From Sphagnum compactum (taxonomy: Eukaryota; Bryophyta; Sphagnopsida; Sphagnales), in the NCBI GenBank assembly GCA_965153455.1, contig OZ234496.1, positions 11,741,863 through 11,805,862 on the forward strand: a stretch of 64,000 nt of DNA, read 5' to 3'. Positions 48,111 to 61,480 of this stretch are shown here, in pieces. The position numbers and the translations under genes are program-made. The first letter of the stretch is position 1; each line of letters begins with the position of its first letter. The notes under the pieces were generated by a model that worked only from the letters and a program-made list of their open reading frames with translations, had not been told where the DNA came from and searched no databases.

Positions 48111-50900
48111 CTTACACTGCCTGGTTTTAACTTTTAACCATGCAGTTAGCAACTTATGACTACTCTTGTTAAGTTATTATTTCGGTAAGTGACTTGTGCC
48201 TTCACTGCACCTGAGTAAGAAGTACTTAACTTACTGTCAGAAACAAGAGGGAAATAACAAGCAAACAAACAATAACAACAACAATTGAAATCATAGTAAC
48301 AATTAATAACAATAATTATTATTATTATAATAGAACTCACTCCGTTTTCAAAAAGTATATGTATATATATGCAGTCGATAACCTCGGAGCTTGCAGGGTG
48401 TCGATTCGCATGGATGACCGGACGGATGGACAGAGGGATGACGGGACGGATTCAAGGGAAGCTTCATTTTTTATCCCGACATCTTTTACTATATGTAATA
48501 TATGGGCTTACAAATCCACAGGCTTCTTTGCAGGCACTCTCAGACACATTCAAAGTTCAAACCAAGTTCCCACATTAATACCCAGTTTCCAGTTTCAGAA
48601 CCTCTTTTTGCTCCCCACCTTCAGCTGTGAAAACTTGGGGCTTTAAATTGAATTCCTTTTTTTGCTCACATTAGAGTTATCTGTAATAAAGCCACTCTGT
48701 CTTCACCCTCTCTTTCACCCCCTATGCCCTCTTTCAGTGGTGTCCGCAAAGTAAGGAAATTTTATTAAATCTCAGTATGAAATGTTGAAACTCAAGCACT
48801 TAATGCACAAGGTTCGAGGGTAATGATGGTAGTTGTACTGGTACGAGCAGTGAGAATATATGTAGCAGCATTGAAAGCGTTCAGAAAAAAGGAAAGACGT
48901 GATGAAACTCAGTTTAACACCAAAATTGGGGGAAAATTTAGTTTGGGTCCCAGTTATATCGTTTTGTAAAATTTTCATTCCCAGTTACACATTTGATGCC
49001 CTATTATGCCGAAACTGGCCGTTCTCTCTCGCCCCCTAATCGCATGACTTTACAAATAACTTAATTAATCTATGTAATTTCTGAGGGTTTTGAACTTAAA
49101 CCCAAATTTTTTTGGTAGTGGGTATGCAAGTGTGGACACATAAAGTTGTATGTCGTGAAAATCCAGGCTTGTTGGCAAATGAAGAATCGCTATAATTGTT
49201 GGCGTCATTTGCTCTAGAAGCTACTGGGAAGGCATATTACAGCCATGCAGCAATAAACAATAATAAAAAAGTGAGGATTCTTAGCTTTGTGAACACTACC
49301 CCAAGTTGAACGAAAAACAAAGTCGAGATTCAGTATTGCTGGTGCAAGTGCAAGACACGATTGAGTAATTATACTAAGTTTAAGTTATGGAGGGTGTGGT
49401 GGATTGGTTTAGCTTAAAAGCATCGCCGGTATGCATCTCAATAACATCATTTTTAGTTTTAACAGCATTTGCACTTGTGTGATCACCAACCCAAAAAATG
49501 ACAAACTAATTAATTGTTAAGTTTTAAAGCTCTGCAATCCGCTCTCTCAATACACTAGAGAAGTTTGAGGAGGTCTTCAGGTTTAAGAAATTTTATGTTC
49601 ACATAATAGGACTAAGAAGATGAAATCCTGACAAACTTTTATTAAACAAAGCACTCAACAAAGGGGAAAGGAAGTACAAAGAGAAAAAAGACGCAAGTCT
49701 AAGCCAAAAGCGCAAAAATCCAAAGGAGGGTGTCACAAAGGGAGGCAAAGGAACAAACTATATGTTCCTGAGCCCCATCAATCACAAGAAGAATATCAAA
49801 GAAAGAAAAGGAAACGAAACCTGAAAGGGCAGTAAGCCTAGAAGAACCCGCAACTAGGAACTTTGGGTTGTTAGTAGTTAGTAGCCATTCAATATGCAAA
49901 GTGTTGGGCTAAGGTGGGTTTTGTTTCCTTTTCAGTTCGTATTCACATTTTCACATTCACACATGATCCTTGTGCTCTAGGTAGATTACAAAGGGACAAA
50001 TCAATAGTAGGTGAGTAGTGGTTTTAGTAGTAGGTGAGTGGCATAATGAACTAGGGGTACGAGTAAGGTGGTGGTGGTTCACTTTGGTCCTTTTTTGTCA
50101 ATGGTTTTCCAAGTTTTTGGCCCTAGTGGACAAAGAAACTATCTAAATGCTTTACTTTTTAGTTCATTGGTCATTTGCCTCTTTTTTTTTTGGCAAGGAG
50201 TTGCAATGGATTGATGCAACCGTGTTAGCCCAATGTGTGTGCAAGGAACCATTATTTTGTGTTTGGAAGTGTTACTCAAGCATCCAACCTTGTGGAGTTT
50301 AACTAGTACCTGCGGGACCATTTTTTTAATAATTTTGTTGTTATTGTTGTGGGCACAGTAATTGGCTCCCAACCCTTCACAAACCCATTGATGACCTTCC
50401 TTTCACCTAATAGCATAACAATGTAGTGAAGAAGCCTATAGAACTTGAGAATGGTGGTGTAAAAATGTTGGGTGAAATCCTAATTCCCCATAAGTTACAA
50501 AGAGAGATATAGAGAGGGAGAAATGAGAGATGAAAATTACACTGTTTAAAAATTATAGCAAGTCAAAGGTCACAACTATAAATGCAATAATCTCCAGGCT
50601 TATTATGACCATTAAGTAGTGGCCACTTAGGTATAGGTAATTATTAATAACCCCACACTTAACCATAAATTATGCAAACAACATGCAAGAAATAATTTTA
50701 AATAGTCAACAAGCCCCCTATGGGCTATATCCCCCCCCCCACATGTGCTGCATATAAGGTTGCGTATATATGGGAATCAATATAGGAACCCCAAGTTGGG
50801 AAGAGATGGGAAGATTATTGTGTCATTTTTTTAAGTCTCGCTCTATTTATGCTGAAGACTATTTATATATGACAACCACTTCAAACTTGGCTATCCTACT
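48111..50900. other. intergenic, possible LINE 3' end
   Basis: No gene is seen. At about 49620-49720 the minus strand ends with a GT/TTTTC-rich stretch and TTTAATAAAAGTTTGTC, which resembles the 3' end of plant LINEs but has no RT upstream. AT-rich DNA fills the rest. Confidence 0.4.
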
Positions 50901-50909
50901 TATGGCCTC

Positions 50910-51490
50910 CCCATTGCCATTTTGGAAGTCTCAAATTTACCAAAGTTCAATAAGAGATACCCTAGCCTAGGGTCAGTTTCCACATTGACAAAATCAAATA
51001 ATAATTTTTTTGTCAAAAATTTTAATTCTTTTTTTTTCAATTTTGAAATTATTATTTTTTCCACGATCAATTATGATATTGTCATCTGAGTAATGAAATT
51101 TGTCAACTTCATATTTTTCACAAAAATTTGTTTCAGTAGTTTGAGGATTATTTAGTGACGAAACTGACCTTACAGCAAGGTGATGATTTTTCAGAAATAT
51201 TGAGGATTTGCATGACCCATTGCCATTTTGGAGATCTCACATTTGCTCTGTTCGATAAGAGATAATAAGTATTCAGAAATACTACTGAAGATTTGCATGA
51301 CCCATTGCTTGTGTTGGAGATCTCTCATATTTGCTCTTGTACAATAAGAGATAATAAGTTTTCAAAAATGCTGAGGATTTGCATGACCCATTTGCCATTT
51401 TGGAGATGGCTCACATTTGCTCTTGTTCCATAAGAGATAATAAGTTTTTTCAGAAATGCTGAGGATTTTGCATGAGTGTCTTGCAAATCC
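50910..51490 (+). repeat. roughly 85-bp degenerate tandem repeat
   Basis: Three full units start near 51187, 51273 and 51363, and a partial one near 51450. Each has CAGAAAT..TGAGGATTTGCA, TGACCCATTGCCATTTTGGA, GATCTC, CATTTGCTCTTGT and ATAAGAGATAATAAG. A diverged outlier with CCCATTGCCATTTTGGAAG and CAATAAGAGATA sits at 50910-50962. It is not coding. Confidence 0.82.
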
Positions 51491-52344
51491 ATCATTAATT
51501 CATGTTCGAACATCATTAATTTCTCACAAGTGTTTGATTCCCTTTTCACCATGAAGCATTAGGGATTGAGTGTGGATGACTAGTTGGCCTAAGTAAGGTA
51601 ATGGGTTACCTCTAAAAATCAACTTCCAAAAAAAAAGGGAGAAGAACTATGAGGCTAGATTAGGGTCACATGGTGTGAGGGAGAGGGGGAGAGGACCATC
51701 CCAGAAAGGGGTTTTTGATCTATTGTTGTGTTGTGACAACCAGGGTTTGCATGTGATCATGAATTCCAATTTGGACTTCCTTTCATTTTTGTGTGGGCAT
51801 TTATGGATACTAGTCAACCATTTGCTTATGTTTCCAAATTATCACTTCAGCTTAAAGATAATCTTCCACTATCAATGAGTTTTCCTGTTACCTTGGAAGC
51901 CATCAATGAACAAAACAGGCTTCTACTTTGCTATTTCCTTCACCACTCCAATCACTAGGTTACTAGGCTATGCCTAGTGCCTTTCTTCTCCACCACAAGT
52001 GCAAGTGGTGCTTTGAAATCCAACCCAGAGTTTAGGGTTCAAATTTTCAAACTTGAAGGTGGTCTTTTGAGATGAAATGGGGGGTTATCATAGGATCATT
52101 TAAGTGTGTTGTTTCCAAGAACTCAACGATGACTTGAGTTCCTCCTTGAAGTCCAATCCCAGCTTCAAATTGATGAGTGTTTTGGGCTATGTTCTTGGTA
52201 TGGGCAAGTCCTCCCTCACATGTGCCAGCTGAACTATCTAACATAAGTTTGGTTTGAAGTTCACCAATCAAGAGGCTTGAAAGTTGAAGTGCTGATACAC
52301 ACAGTGCACACCTAGCTAGGATACAATTGTCAAAGTCAATTGTG

Positions 52345-52600
52345 TTCCAATCTATTGCAACTTTCCAAAGAAGGGGAAAAACCCATAATTAAATTCTGCT
52401 CCAATCTATTGCCAATAGCCATCTACCTAAAAAGGAGAAAAACCCATCAATTGTAATACCATTGAATCCATTTCAATCTATTCTATCCACCTGAAAAGGA
52501 GGAAAAACTCATAAACAATTACATTCCAATCTATTGCCACCTACCCAAAAAAAAAGGGAGGAAACCACCATAAACAATTCAACTCCAATCTATGGTTGAG
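52345..52600 (+). repeat. degenerate tandem repeat, 53-71 bp period
   Basis: Five units begin with TTCCAATCTATTGCC or a variant, near 52345, 52399, 52471, 52524 and 52583. Each continues with ACCTA.C.AAAAAGGAG, AAAAACCCATAAACAATT. Unit lengths vary through small indels. Confidence 0.78.
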
Positions 52601-53251
52601 GTAAAGGGCCGATAGGAAGCATTCCAGTTAGGAATGTGACAAGCCCAGTAGGACAAAAGACAATCCCCTTAGGTCAATAACATTACCCCCAAAACAAAAC
52701 AAAAGTTGAGAACCTTGCTGTTGGTTCTAGTTGAACTTGGCATATTAGGTTTATCCAAACAGTTGGGTTTAGGGTTTTGCAAAACCTAGGTGATAATAGG
52801 GTCCGATGTTATATGTCAAGCTCAAGTATGAGGAGCTTGGTATCATGTTAGTGTTACAAGTTTAGGAGTGGCTCCTTTGGAGATGGCAACAAAGATTTGT
52901 CATGATTTTTTGTGTGAAAGTGGAGATTCGACTCTTAGGAGTCATGCTTGAAGTTTTCATTCATTATTATCTAGATTTTTACATGAAGAGTTCAGGTTCT
53001 TCCATTCCTCATTGATTTTTCTTGTTAGTGCTCTTTGTGTTTGCTTAGTGTTTTCACGTTTTATTTCAATCATGCTTTGGATATGGATAAGCTCAAATGA
53101 TTTGACTCTTTTGAAGATGAGCTTCACATTGTATGGACTTATAATTTGATTGTCATCAATCTTGAAAGCTTTGTGATGTCAAAAGAAGTGTTGCCGGTTG
53201 AAAATATTGTTGATGAAGAATGATTAACTAAAGAATAGGCATTCTAGAGGA

Positions 53252-53309
53252 ATGCTTGACAAGATCCTATATCAAGCCCAGGATCTTGATATAGGATCTT
53301 GTCAAGCAT
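53252..53309. repeat. perfect 25-bp inverted repeat (hairpin)
   Basis: Arms 53252-53276 and 53285-53309 are exact complements around an 8-base loop CCCAGGAT. The left arm begins ATGCTTGACAAGATCC. Confidence 0.9.
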
Positions 53310-53826
53310 ATATATTACATGGCATAGATATTAAACATGTAAGAAATTTCTAGAAATATCTTTAGGAATTTTTTTAAGTTTTTAAAAAAATCCTTGAAGA
53401 ATATCATAATTTTTTTAATCATTTAAGGAATTTTTTAGAAAATTTAGTTAAATATTTATTTAAATAGTTAACAAAAAAATAGAAGATTTAGGTAGAAGAT
53501 ATATTTTTTAAAAACCTTATAGAAGAATAATTCATAGAAGTTTCTTGTAGAATCTAGTTTTGAAGTTTTATGGAATTGGTTTGTAACTAGTACCTAGTTT
53601 TGAGGTTTTCCCAGGAAGGTTGAAGTTTTGTATGTAGATAGGCTAGATATGAAGAAGAAGAGGAAGAAATATAACTTGAAGACAACCCACCATGGCAGTA
53701 GGGTAAGTGACATCCCCCACCAAACATAGTTAATGCCTTTGTAGCTAGAGTGCACAATTGAACTGAAGAAAACTAGAACTCATAGCCCAAAAAATTCAAA
53801 CTAGGAATTTAGTGGATAATTTGGGG

Positions 53827-53848
53827 ATATATATATATATATATATAA
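53827..53848. repeat. (AT)n microsatellite
   Basis: About eleven AT units in AT-rich intergenic DNA. Confidence 0.85.
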
Positions 53849-54193
53849 TTTTTATTTCAAAACCATAAATAAACCTTTGATAATATTATGTAGTTGATAT
53901 TTGATTGGCACATGGAACCATTATGATTTCCTAGTCCCGTCCCCACCCACTCACCCACTTGAAGATATCTTTGGAATTTTTTGTATATGAAGGGACATAG
54001 AGTATGTATGCCTTCTTTTTTTGGGCTGGAAAGCCCTAATGAGACCCACATACCATGTCCTTTTTCAAACATATAGAATCAATAAGGAGAAGGCTGGCAT
54101 GATTAAAACTCTCTCCCTGCACCCCCAAGGTATCACATGATGCACCCATCCAAAATTCAAATACGGTTTATTTATCAAGGAGATCAAATCTCG

Positions 54194-54236
54194 GTTTCAG
54201 GTAATGGGTTTTTAAGGAAAACCCATTACCTGAAAC
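54194..54236. repeat. perfect 19-bp inverted repeat (hairpin)
   Basis: Arms 54194-54212 (GTTTCAGGTAATGGGTTTT) and 54218-54236 are exact complements around the five bases TAAGG. Confidence 0.9.
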
Positions 54237-55854
54237 AGTCAAGCTTTGCCAAAAGAAATAATGCACATTCAAAATGCTTCAAAGTTTGATGTGAATATTT
54301 CATGAAAAATCACACGTTTCTTAACATTCAACTTTATTCACATATCATAGAGTAAGACCAACTTTGCAGAAATTTGGCTCTAATAAGAGCCCACGTTACA
54401 CTAGGAGTCAAGTCAAGGCCAATGTTCAACTCAAATCAAGCATTCCTATTGGTGCAAAAGTTGAAATCAGCCCCCAAGGAGTTTACACTAGGAGTCAAGG
54501 CTGAAATAGAAAAAATTATTTTCAATCTGTTCCAAGTTACTAATAAATGCTGAACTTTATGGCTTTGTATTGACCCCAAGTCTGAGAAAAGGATACCATG
54601 GAATTTGGGAAGCCAATTTTGCAACCCTTGGGGCCAATGTTCCCAGCAATTATTAATATTATGATGTCATTGTTGTAGCATATTTATTAGTAACTAGGGG
54701 CCAAACAACAAGCTGAAAATGCTCAAAGCCAACCCCAAGTTTTTTCAGCCCTGACTCTGTGTGTAAATCGGGCCTAATACATGTATGGAAAACTACTTTA
54801 TAGGATGGTCAAGTTACAGAAAGAAGCACCTTCATTTGTTGTGCCCATCACCTCACACAAAGACTATGGACACACACACAATTCAATGGAACCGTACATT
54901 CAATTACATGTGCAGATTGCAAAATATGTGTACATCCAAAGTTTTCAGTTGTTCGTGTATTCGCCGCAACTACCTACATCCCTTTGAATCCTGCACAATT
55001 TTGCTCCGTGTAGAATCAACAACTCTTAGTCAGTCCAGAGATGACTTGGAGTTCCCCACACGCCACCAAACTGAAATTGCCCCCAAACGACTCCAACCAC
55101 AAACAAACAAACAAACAATAATAATACGGAGCAAAAGGAATGCCATGCTGTCACATGATTGGCTCTCATTGGTTTTGTGGGTTGTTTTGCTTATTCTCTC
55201 TCTGGGAGCCTCTTGCACCCACACCAAATGCTAAGATACGGAGTCAGATTGTGTTCCAAGACATGGATGGAAGCCACAATAAATTTTGTTAAAAAGTTTT
55301 GGAGCTTTCTGGTTTCTTAACAAAACACCCATCAGGATGTGCCTGCCGCCTGCAACAACTGAGAGGTGTAATATTTACGACATCTTTCCATTGGGCAGGC
55401 AGGTGTGATCACAGCCGCTTTCCCTTATGTTTATTTTTTTAATTCAATGTCCCCGTAGTAGTCATCTCTCAAATCTATCAGTCAAGCATTGACCAAATGC
55501 AAAGATGGGGATCAAAATGTGACTCACTAAAAAAAGAATGATGAATATTCCTTTTAACATGAGAACATCATGTGTTCCCAGAGTTCCTGAAATGATTAAT
55601 TACATATATATTTTCAACACACCTGCACATCTCCAATGGAGAGAAAGTGACTGTCCTTACAACAAGAAACAAGGCCTTATGTCAACAAATGCCTTTTCCA
55701 TGAGGCTGATGTGATCACAGCACACACTCATCACATGGGCCTAATGGAAAAGAGACCCCTTTACTATCCATATTGCCAGATTTTTGTGTTCCACCCACCA
55801 GGATTTTAAGCCAGAGTGTGAAGCTGTTTTGGAGCTGAAACTCTTACCAGGGCC

Positions 55855-55882
55855 CCCTTCCTTCCTTCCTTCCTTCCTTCCT
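55855..55882. repeat. (CTTC)n microsatellite
   Basis: About six to seven CTTC units. Confidence 0.85.
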
Positions 55883-58769
55883 CATCATGTATGACAGGAA
55901 TCCCAGAGCAACAGGGAAGACAAGTTCCTCAAAAAGCAAGTCTTGATCATTCAAGTCTCCAGGGAAGACTGGCAGCGTCACCACAGATACCTGGCCGCTT
56001 TGTTTCCCTTCTTGGCTGCTGCTGCTGCTGGAGTCATTTATCTGACTCAACATCGATAGGCACCCAGCGAAGCCCAAAATCTCTTGTAGCTGTTTATAAA
56101 CCTCTTGATCCAAAGCAGCATGGCAAATGTGTACATTGTAGTTCACTACAGGAGGCCTATAGCAAAGGATTTTAGCATTGTAAACAACTTGTCAAATCTG
56201 CTTTTTCTGACATGATGACTACCTTTGTGCAGCTTTTTTTCTAACTTTGAGCCCCCTGTTGCTTGCCGAGCTTTTTGGCCTTCTGCCTTCTCAAGAGAAC
56301 GCTCTCAACAAGTGGATCATTCCAGGCTGTTTAGAACTTCCCTGTCAAATGATAGAGATGATGAATGTTCACAGAAAAGAAAATGAATTTTTGGGGCCTT
56401 TCGCATGTAGTGTTGTTCCTTCTTTTTCCTAATTATAGTTCCTTGTCACCATCAATTCTCGTCCAAGATCATCATGCAAATTCACTATGAACACATATGA
56501 GCACAAGAAGATCCCTTGCTGAACTTCGTCAATGACACTCAATATGACACCTTGTGTGGCACCACCCGCATGGTTCTATGGCAAGAATTGGTTGATTCTT
56601 GAGCAAAGTTTAGGTGGAATAAATTAGGACAATGCCTTAGCGTAATGGATGTAACTAGACTACTAGTCGTTATCTACCCCTCTTCTTGGAAGGTTGCCAA
56701 TTCACGGATAGCAAGGATCAATATTTGAAAGAGAACAAACACTTATTTTGTTCTACTAAGCAAAACAAGTGTCAATCTTGGAGTTCATGAACCATGCAAC
56801 TGTGCAAGACACCACCCACAAAGTTTGTTGGGGGTGTTTGACATCTTACTAGACATGAACTATGAACTAGATGTTATTTTCTTGTACTAGATTTTCAAGT
56901 TGGAATGACCAATGACTTTTATAAGGTGTAACGAATGTGCAAGTATAGTTCCATTTTTTAATTTGGTGCACAATTTTAATGTCCTCAAAGATCCTTAAAA
57001 ACAAGCTTTAGCTTTTATCACAACAATTACAATATGATGTAAGAATAAACATTGGTTGCAAATAGGATAATGGAAGCTAACCCTACCACTTTGGGCAACT
57101 ATTTTTTTATTTCTTAAAAAGCAATGAGAATGCTTGTCAAGATGATATGACAAACTGCAATTGGTTATGAAACATGATGGATTAAAAACACCTGATTTTT
57201 ATGGTGGTAAAAAAAAAATTGTCGTGACATATTATATTAATTATGTAAATATGTTTTATCGTATGATGTATTGTATGATACATATCATATTATATTGATT
57301 GTGCAAAAATGTATTTACTGATTTGGGATGCTTATGCCATTTTGAATGCATTTCAAAAAAAAAATTAAAAAAATTAAATGAAAGCATTGGTTATAGTGCT
57401 TTATGAATGTCTCTAAATAATATATATTCATATTAGATTCAATCTAAATTATTTCACATGTTTTCATAATATATTTAAAACATTTTAATGTAAAAAGTTC
57501 AAGTTTTATAACACCAGTACAAATTTTGACACTAAAATATGAAAAACCAACCATTAATTACACTTGTTTTGGTTCTTATAACTTTGATTGCACCCCATTA
57601 TTAATAAATATCATCCCAAAGTGTACCAAATTTGAACCATAAACAAAAAAATTATTAAATATTAAATGTCATGAATAACACAATTTGCAAAATTATGTAA
57701 ATGTAGGTGGTTCTTGTGTGTTTTACACTTCCACTTAACATGTTTTACATGGAATGAAATGGCCAAGTACACAATTTTACACTTGCATTGACTTGTCCAA
57801 AATTGTACAAAAACACAAATGTAAATGAAAACTATACATTTACATGCGAATGTATATTTTTCTAAAAATACATTTGTTCTCTAACATATCAAAACCATGT
57901 ATGCACACACAACACTAGTGCAAACCCAATCTCACCCCAAAACAAATCACCATGATCACCAATATCACCTAATAACACCATTAAACTTCCATTATATCGG
58001 ATTTAAGATTTGGTATCTCCAACAAAATTTACCAAAATTGCTTCTCATTTCTCTAACTTCATAACTAAATTAGGTTCCTTCTTTCCTTGCAATTGTTGGA
58101 AATATACAATCTACATACATGGCCAGATATTATATGTTGTAAAACATGTTGTGTTTAATGAATAATATTTAGTAGTGTAACAATTTTACCAACCTAATGG
58201 TCCTTACGATTCTTTTTTTGTCATTTGTTTTCTTCTACTCAATACCTATTTGGTTCATATTATTGCATGCATTTCATCGATAATGTACATTGTTCTTTTA
58301 TACAACAACTTCTTCATGCAGTTAGATTTCTTACATAACAATTTTCAAAATCAGTGAACCAAATCTTCCTATTTTCTACAAGTTATGGACATACTACATT
58401 CTAAAGATCGACTTGGCTTTAGTTAAACTAGTTGTCTTCTTACATATTGCCACAAGAAACATATCATTTTTTTCCTACAATGTTCATATTCTTGTTACAA
58501 TATTAAAGTTTTATTCTTTGTCATGATAAAAGGCCAAGTTCCTATGGCTATAGCAACTTTAATTCCAACCTTGGCACCCAAAAATGATCCAATAAGAGAT
58601 TTGGGACATGTTGACAATTCCAACAAAGAAAAATTTGGTATGTGGAAATTTCAAATGAATGTCATGCTATGAACCAAATAGTTGTTTAGCATAGTTGATA
58701 GTTTTGCCATCGAAGAAAAAGTTGATGATGAGAACAAATGGACTAAAGAAGATAATATGTGTTAATCTA

Positions 58770-61480
58770 TCATTTGTTCTTCCATTCATTGATACAAAAG
58801 TGGGGTGCATTTCATTAATCTAAACCACTATGAGATCTTAAAAGTGAAATAGGTTCACCCCACCTCTAGTCATTTCATTTTGCTTAAAATTATGTACTAT
58901 AATGTCACTATGTATCATAGTACTTGAATGATTTCGCAATAAACTATTTGAATAATTAATTTAAATTTAAATATTAACTTCAGCATTTGGTTTTTTTAAT
59001 TTTCAAATTTCAACAAGTAATGGTTATATAAAATTATAAACATGTCCTCTTGAACGTTACGAAATAGTGTAGTGTGTCAAAACAGTCCTAATCTTAAATT
59101 TTTATACTTGAAGGTCAATGGTTCAAACCTGACAATTGAACTTTAGATTTTATTAAAATTTTGACACAAATAATAAATAAATTTTCAAACATTCAACAAA
59201 ATGGGAAATAATTTAATTTATGCCCGAAATTTATCAAGTACTACAGTAATCATGTTTCACTACTATTTGATGTTGTTATTTTAATGTATTCTATACACCC
59301 AAGAAAAACAAAAACAAACCTAGGTACAATTTTAATGTATTCTTGGGCGTATATAATACATTCTTGGGTGGTGATACCACTAAGAACTTTATAACCCAAA
59401 TTTCTTAGACCCATCCAACTTCAAGACAACATAGGACTCACTCCAAAAATAATTCATTTCAAATTTTACATCAAGAGATTACCCAACTCATGTAAAATTT
59501 AATATTTCAATTGATTTCAAAAATAATAATTTTTAATATGCCAAATGGGTGGTGAAAGAAAAAGTTTCAAGAAAGTAAGATCTCAAGTCTTTTGTTTAAG
59601 AACACACTTGAGGAACATGTTTTTCCATTTCTTTTAATGTTTTTAATCATTAGGAAGGCCTAATATGGCCCTTTTTATATTTGATTAATAGATATTGGAT
59701 TGAAATATTTATATTTTTTAAAGCAATTTTTGAAGGTCAAGACTAGGAGGTCTATAAAAGCCAGTACATTCATGTTTACAAATTTGTAATAATTCCCTTT
59801 TTTTTGTTTCAATTGACAATTTGGGCCGTACCGTAATGACTATATTTGATAAACCAAAAAAACAAATTTTACAACGGGGCAACTTGACATATAATCATAA
59901 AGGTCAAGAATCTTAGGAACACATGTCACGAACATTTAAAAAACACGAATTTCTTACTTGTGTAGCTTATGTGAATGTCTATAATTCTTCCAATGTGTTA
60001 GAGGTGGGGAACACAAAGGCTATGTGGTGCTAGTCAACAATGAAAAAATATTTTTAAAAAAAATCTAAGTTCACCTTTCTTTGGATTTTGGTGATGTGGT
60101 TCTTAATTGTACCACCCAACGATGGGATTGCCCTAACTTATACCTAAAACTAATATTGGTTATTTTACCTAGTTTATTATAGGTTATATCTTAAATTATT
60201 TTACATTACTAAGTTATTATAGACTAAACCCTACCCTAAGGCTATATAACCTAGAATAACCTAAGGTATAATAGCTTTAATAAACTATTATAAAATAATT
60301 TATAATAGCTAAAAATAATTTGTAATAACCAAAAATAACCTAAAGTAGAATACATTAAAATATCCCAAGGTGGAATATCCAAAAATAGCCTAAAGTGTAA
60401 TAATTTATAATAATTTAAAGTGGAATAACTTAAAATATCCAAAAATAACATAGGGTAAAATATCTTTAAATAGGTTCAAATGGATTAACTTAAAATAATT
60501 AATAATAACATAAGGTAAAATAAACTAAAATAGCCAAAAATAATTTAAGTATAATCATTTATAATAGTTTAAGATAACTAAAAATAGCCTAGGGTACACA
60601 ATAACCCAGGACAGACAAAGGTGGAGTAGCCAAAAATAGTATAGGATAAAAATTTTTAAGATAAAAAACCTATATACAATAGCTTAATATTAACCGTAAA
60701 TCCTAACCTAGGTAACTTATGAAAAGCCTAGGATAATTTACATTAACCTAGAAATAACCTAAATTAACTTACATTAATTTAAAAATAGTTTAAAACTAAC
60801 ATATGAACCTAGCTTACAATAGCCTACACATAAACTTGGGCAACTTAAAATAGCTTACATTAACCTAGGAATAATTTTAAATAGATTATATTAACCTAGG
60901 AATATCTAACCTAACTTATGATAACCTACATAATAGATTTCAGTAACTTATATTAACCTAAAAATAGCCTAAGGTAACCTATTAATATTTAGGTTATGTA
61001 AGTATGTAAGGTGGGGTAACAAAATAACATAGAGAAGAAAAATACGTAAGGTAGATACCTAGGTAGGTGAAGAAAAGAATGTGCATAATAATATGTGATG
61101 ATAAATCATTTTATTTATTTAAATAGTGGTCCAATGGTTAAGGATTTCTTATTTAAGCATGGAGATGAAGGGAGGGTGAAGGGTTCAAACCTTCACATTT
61201 GCATCTTAAGTTTGTGAGATTACATGGCCTAGGTTCTTAACTTAAGCTAAGTGACCTAGGTGGCTTAACCAAGGTTCCTAATCTAGCTTAATTTTGAATT
61301 CCTAAGTGCCTATATTTAGTTTCTTAGCTTAGCCTAGCTATGAACTAGGAAGTTAACCTAATGAATTAACTATTATTGAATTGTTCATGACAACCAATCC
61401 CTATTCATTAGGGAGTTAGTCATTTTCGCCATGGTAAATTTATCAAAGTTCATTCAAAATCGAATGAAACACAATGTGAA
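58770..61480. other. AT-rich insert between the two gag halves
   Basis: About 2.7 kb without copia motifs separates the two gag segments. It is AT-rich, contains no open frame of note and includes the short-unit array at 60160-61020. It may be a nested insertion that split the older copia element, or unrelated DNA if the gag pieces come from two elements. Confidence 0.5.
60160..61020. repeat. satellite-like array of AACCTA/AAATAGCC words
   Basis: About 860 bp is built from degenerate short units such as AAAATAACCTAAGGTA, AAAATAGCCTAAAG and ATTAACCTAGGAATA. The spacing is irregular (mostly 15-40 bp), so no single period is clear. It has no coding potential. Confidence 0.75.

Larger units (their letters stand above)
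52601..58530. other. intergenic DNA
   Basis: No gene is recognised in about 5.9 kb. Two perfect hairpins (53252-53309 and 54194-54236) and TA and CTTC microsatellites are listed separately. A 100-codon minus-strand frame at 56146-55844 has a Ser run and a mixed composition but no recognisable family; it could be a fragment. From 57200 the DNA is strongly AT-rich. Confidence 0.45.

Noticed and set aside
50910-52600. Possible CRISPR-like spacing of repeats
   Set aside because: Repeats are long, degenerate and directly abutting without unique spacers, and the genome is eukaryotic.
54785-55234. 149-codon plus-strand frame
   Set aside because: No motif, biased composition and overlapping frames on both strands.
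61186-61200. GGGTTCAAACCTT T-loop-like word in the copia region
   Set aside because: No cloverleaf; similar words (also near 59110) occur by chance in retroelement DNA.
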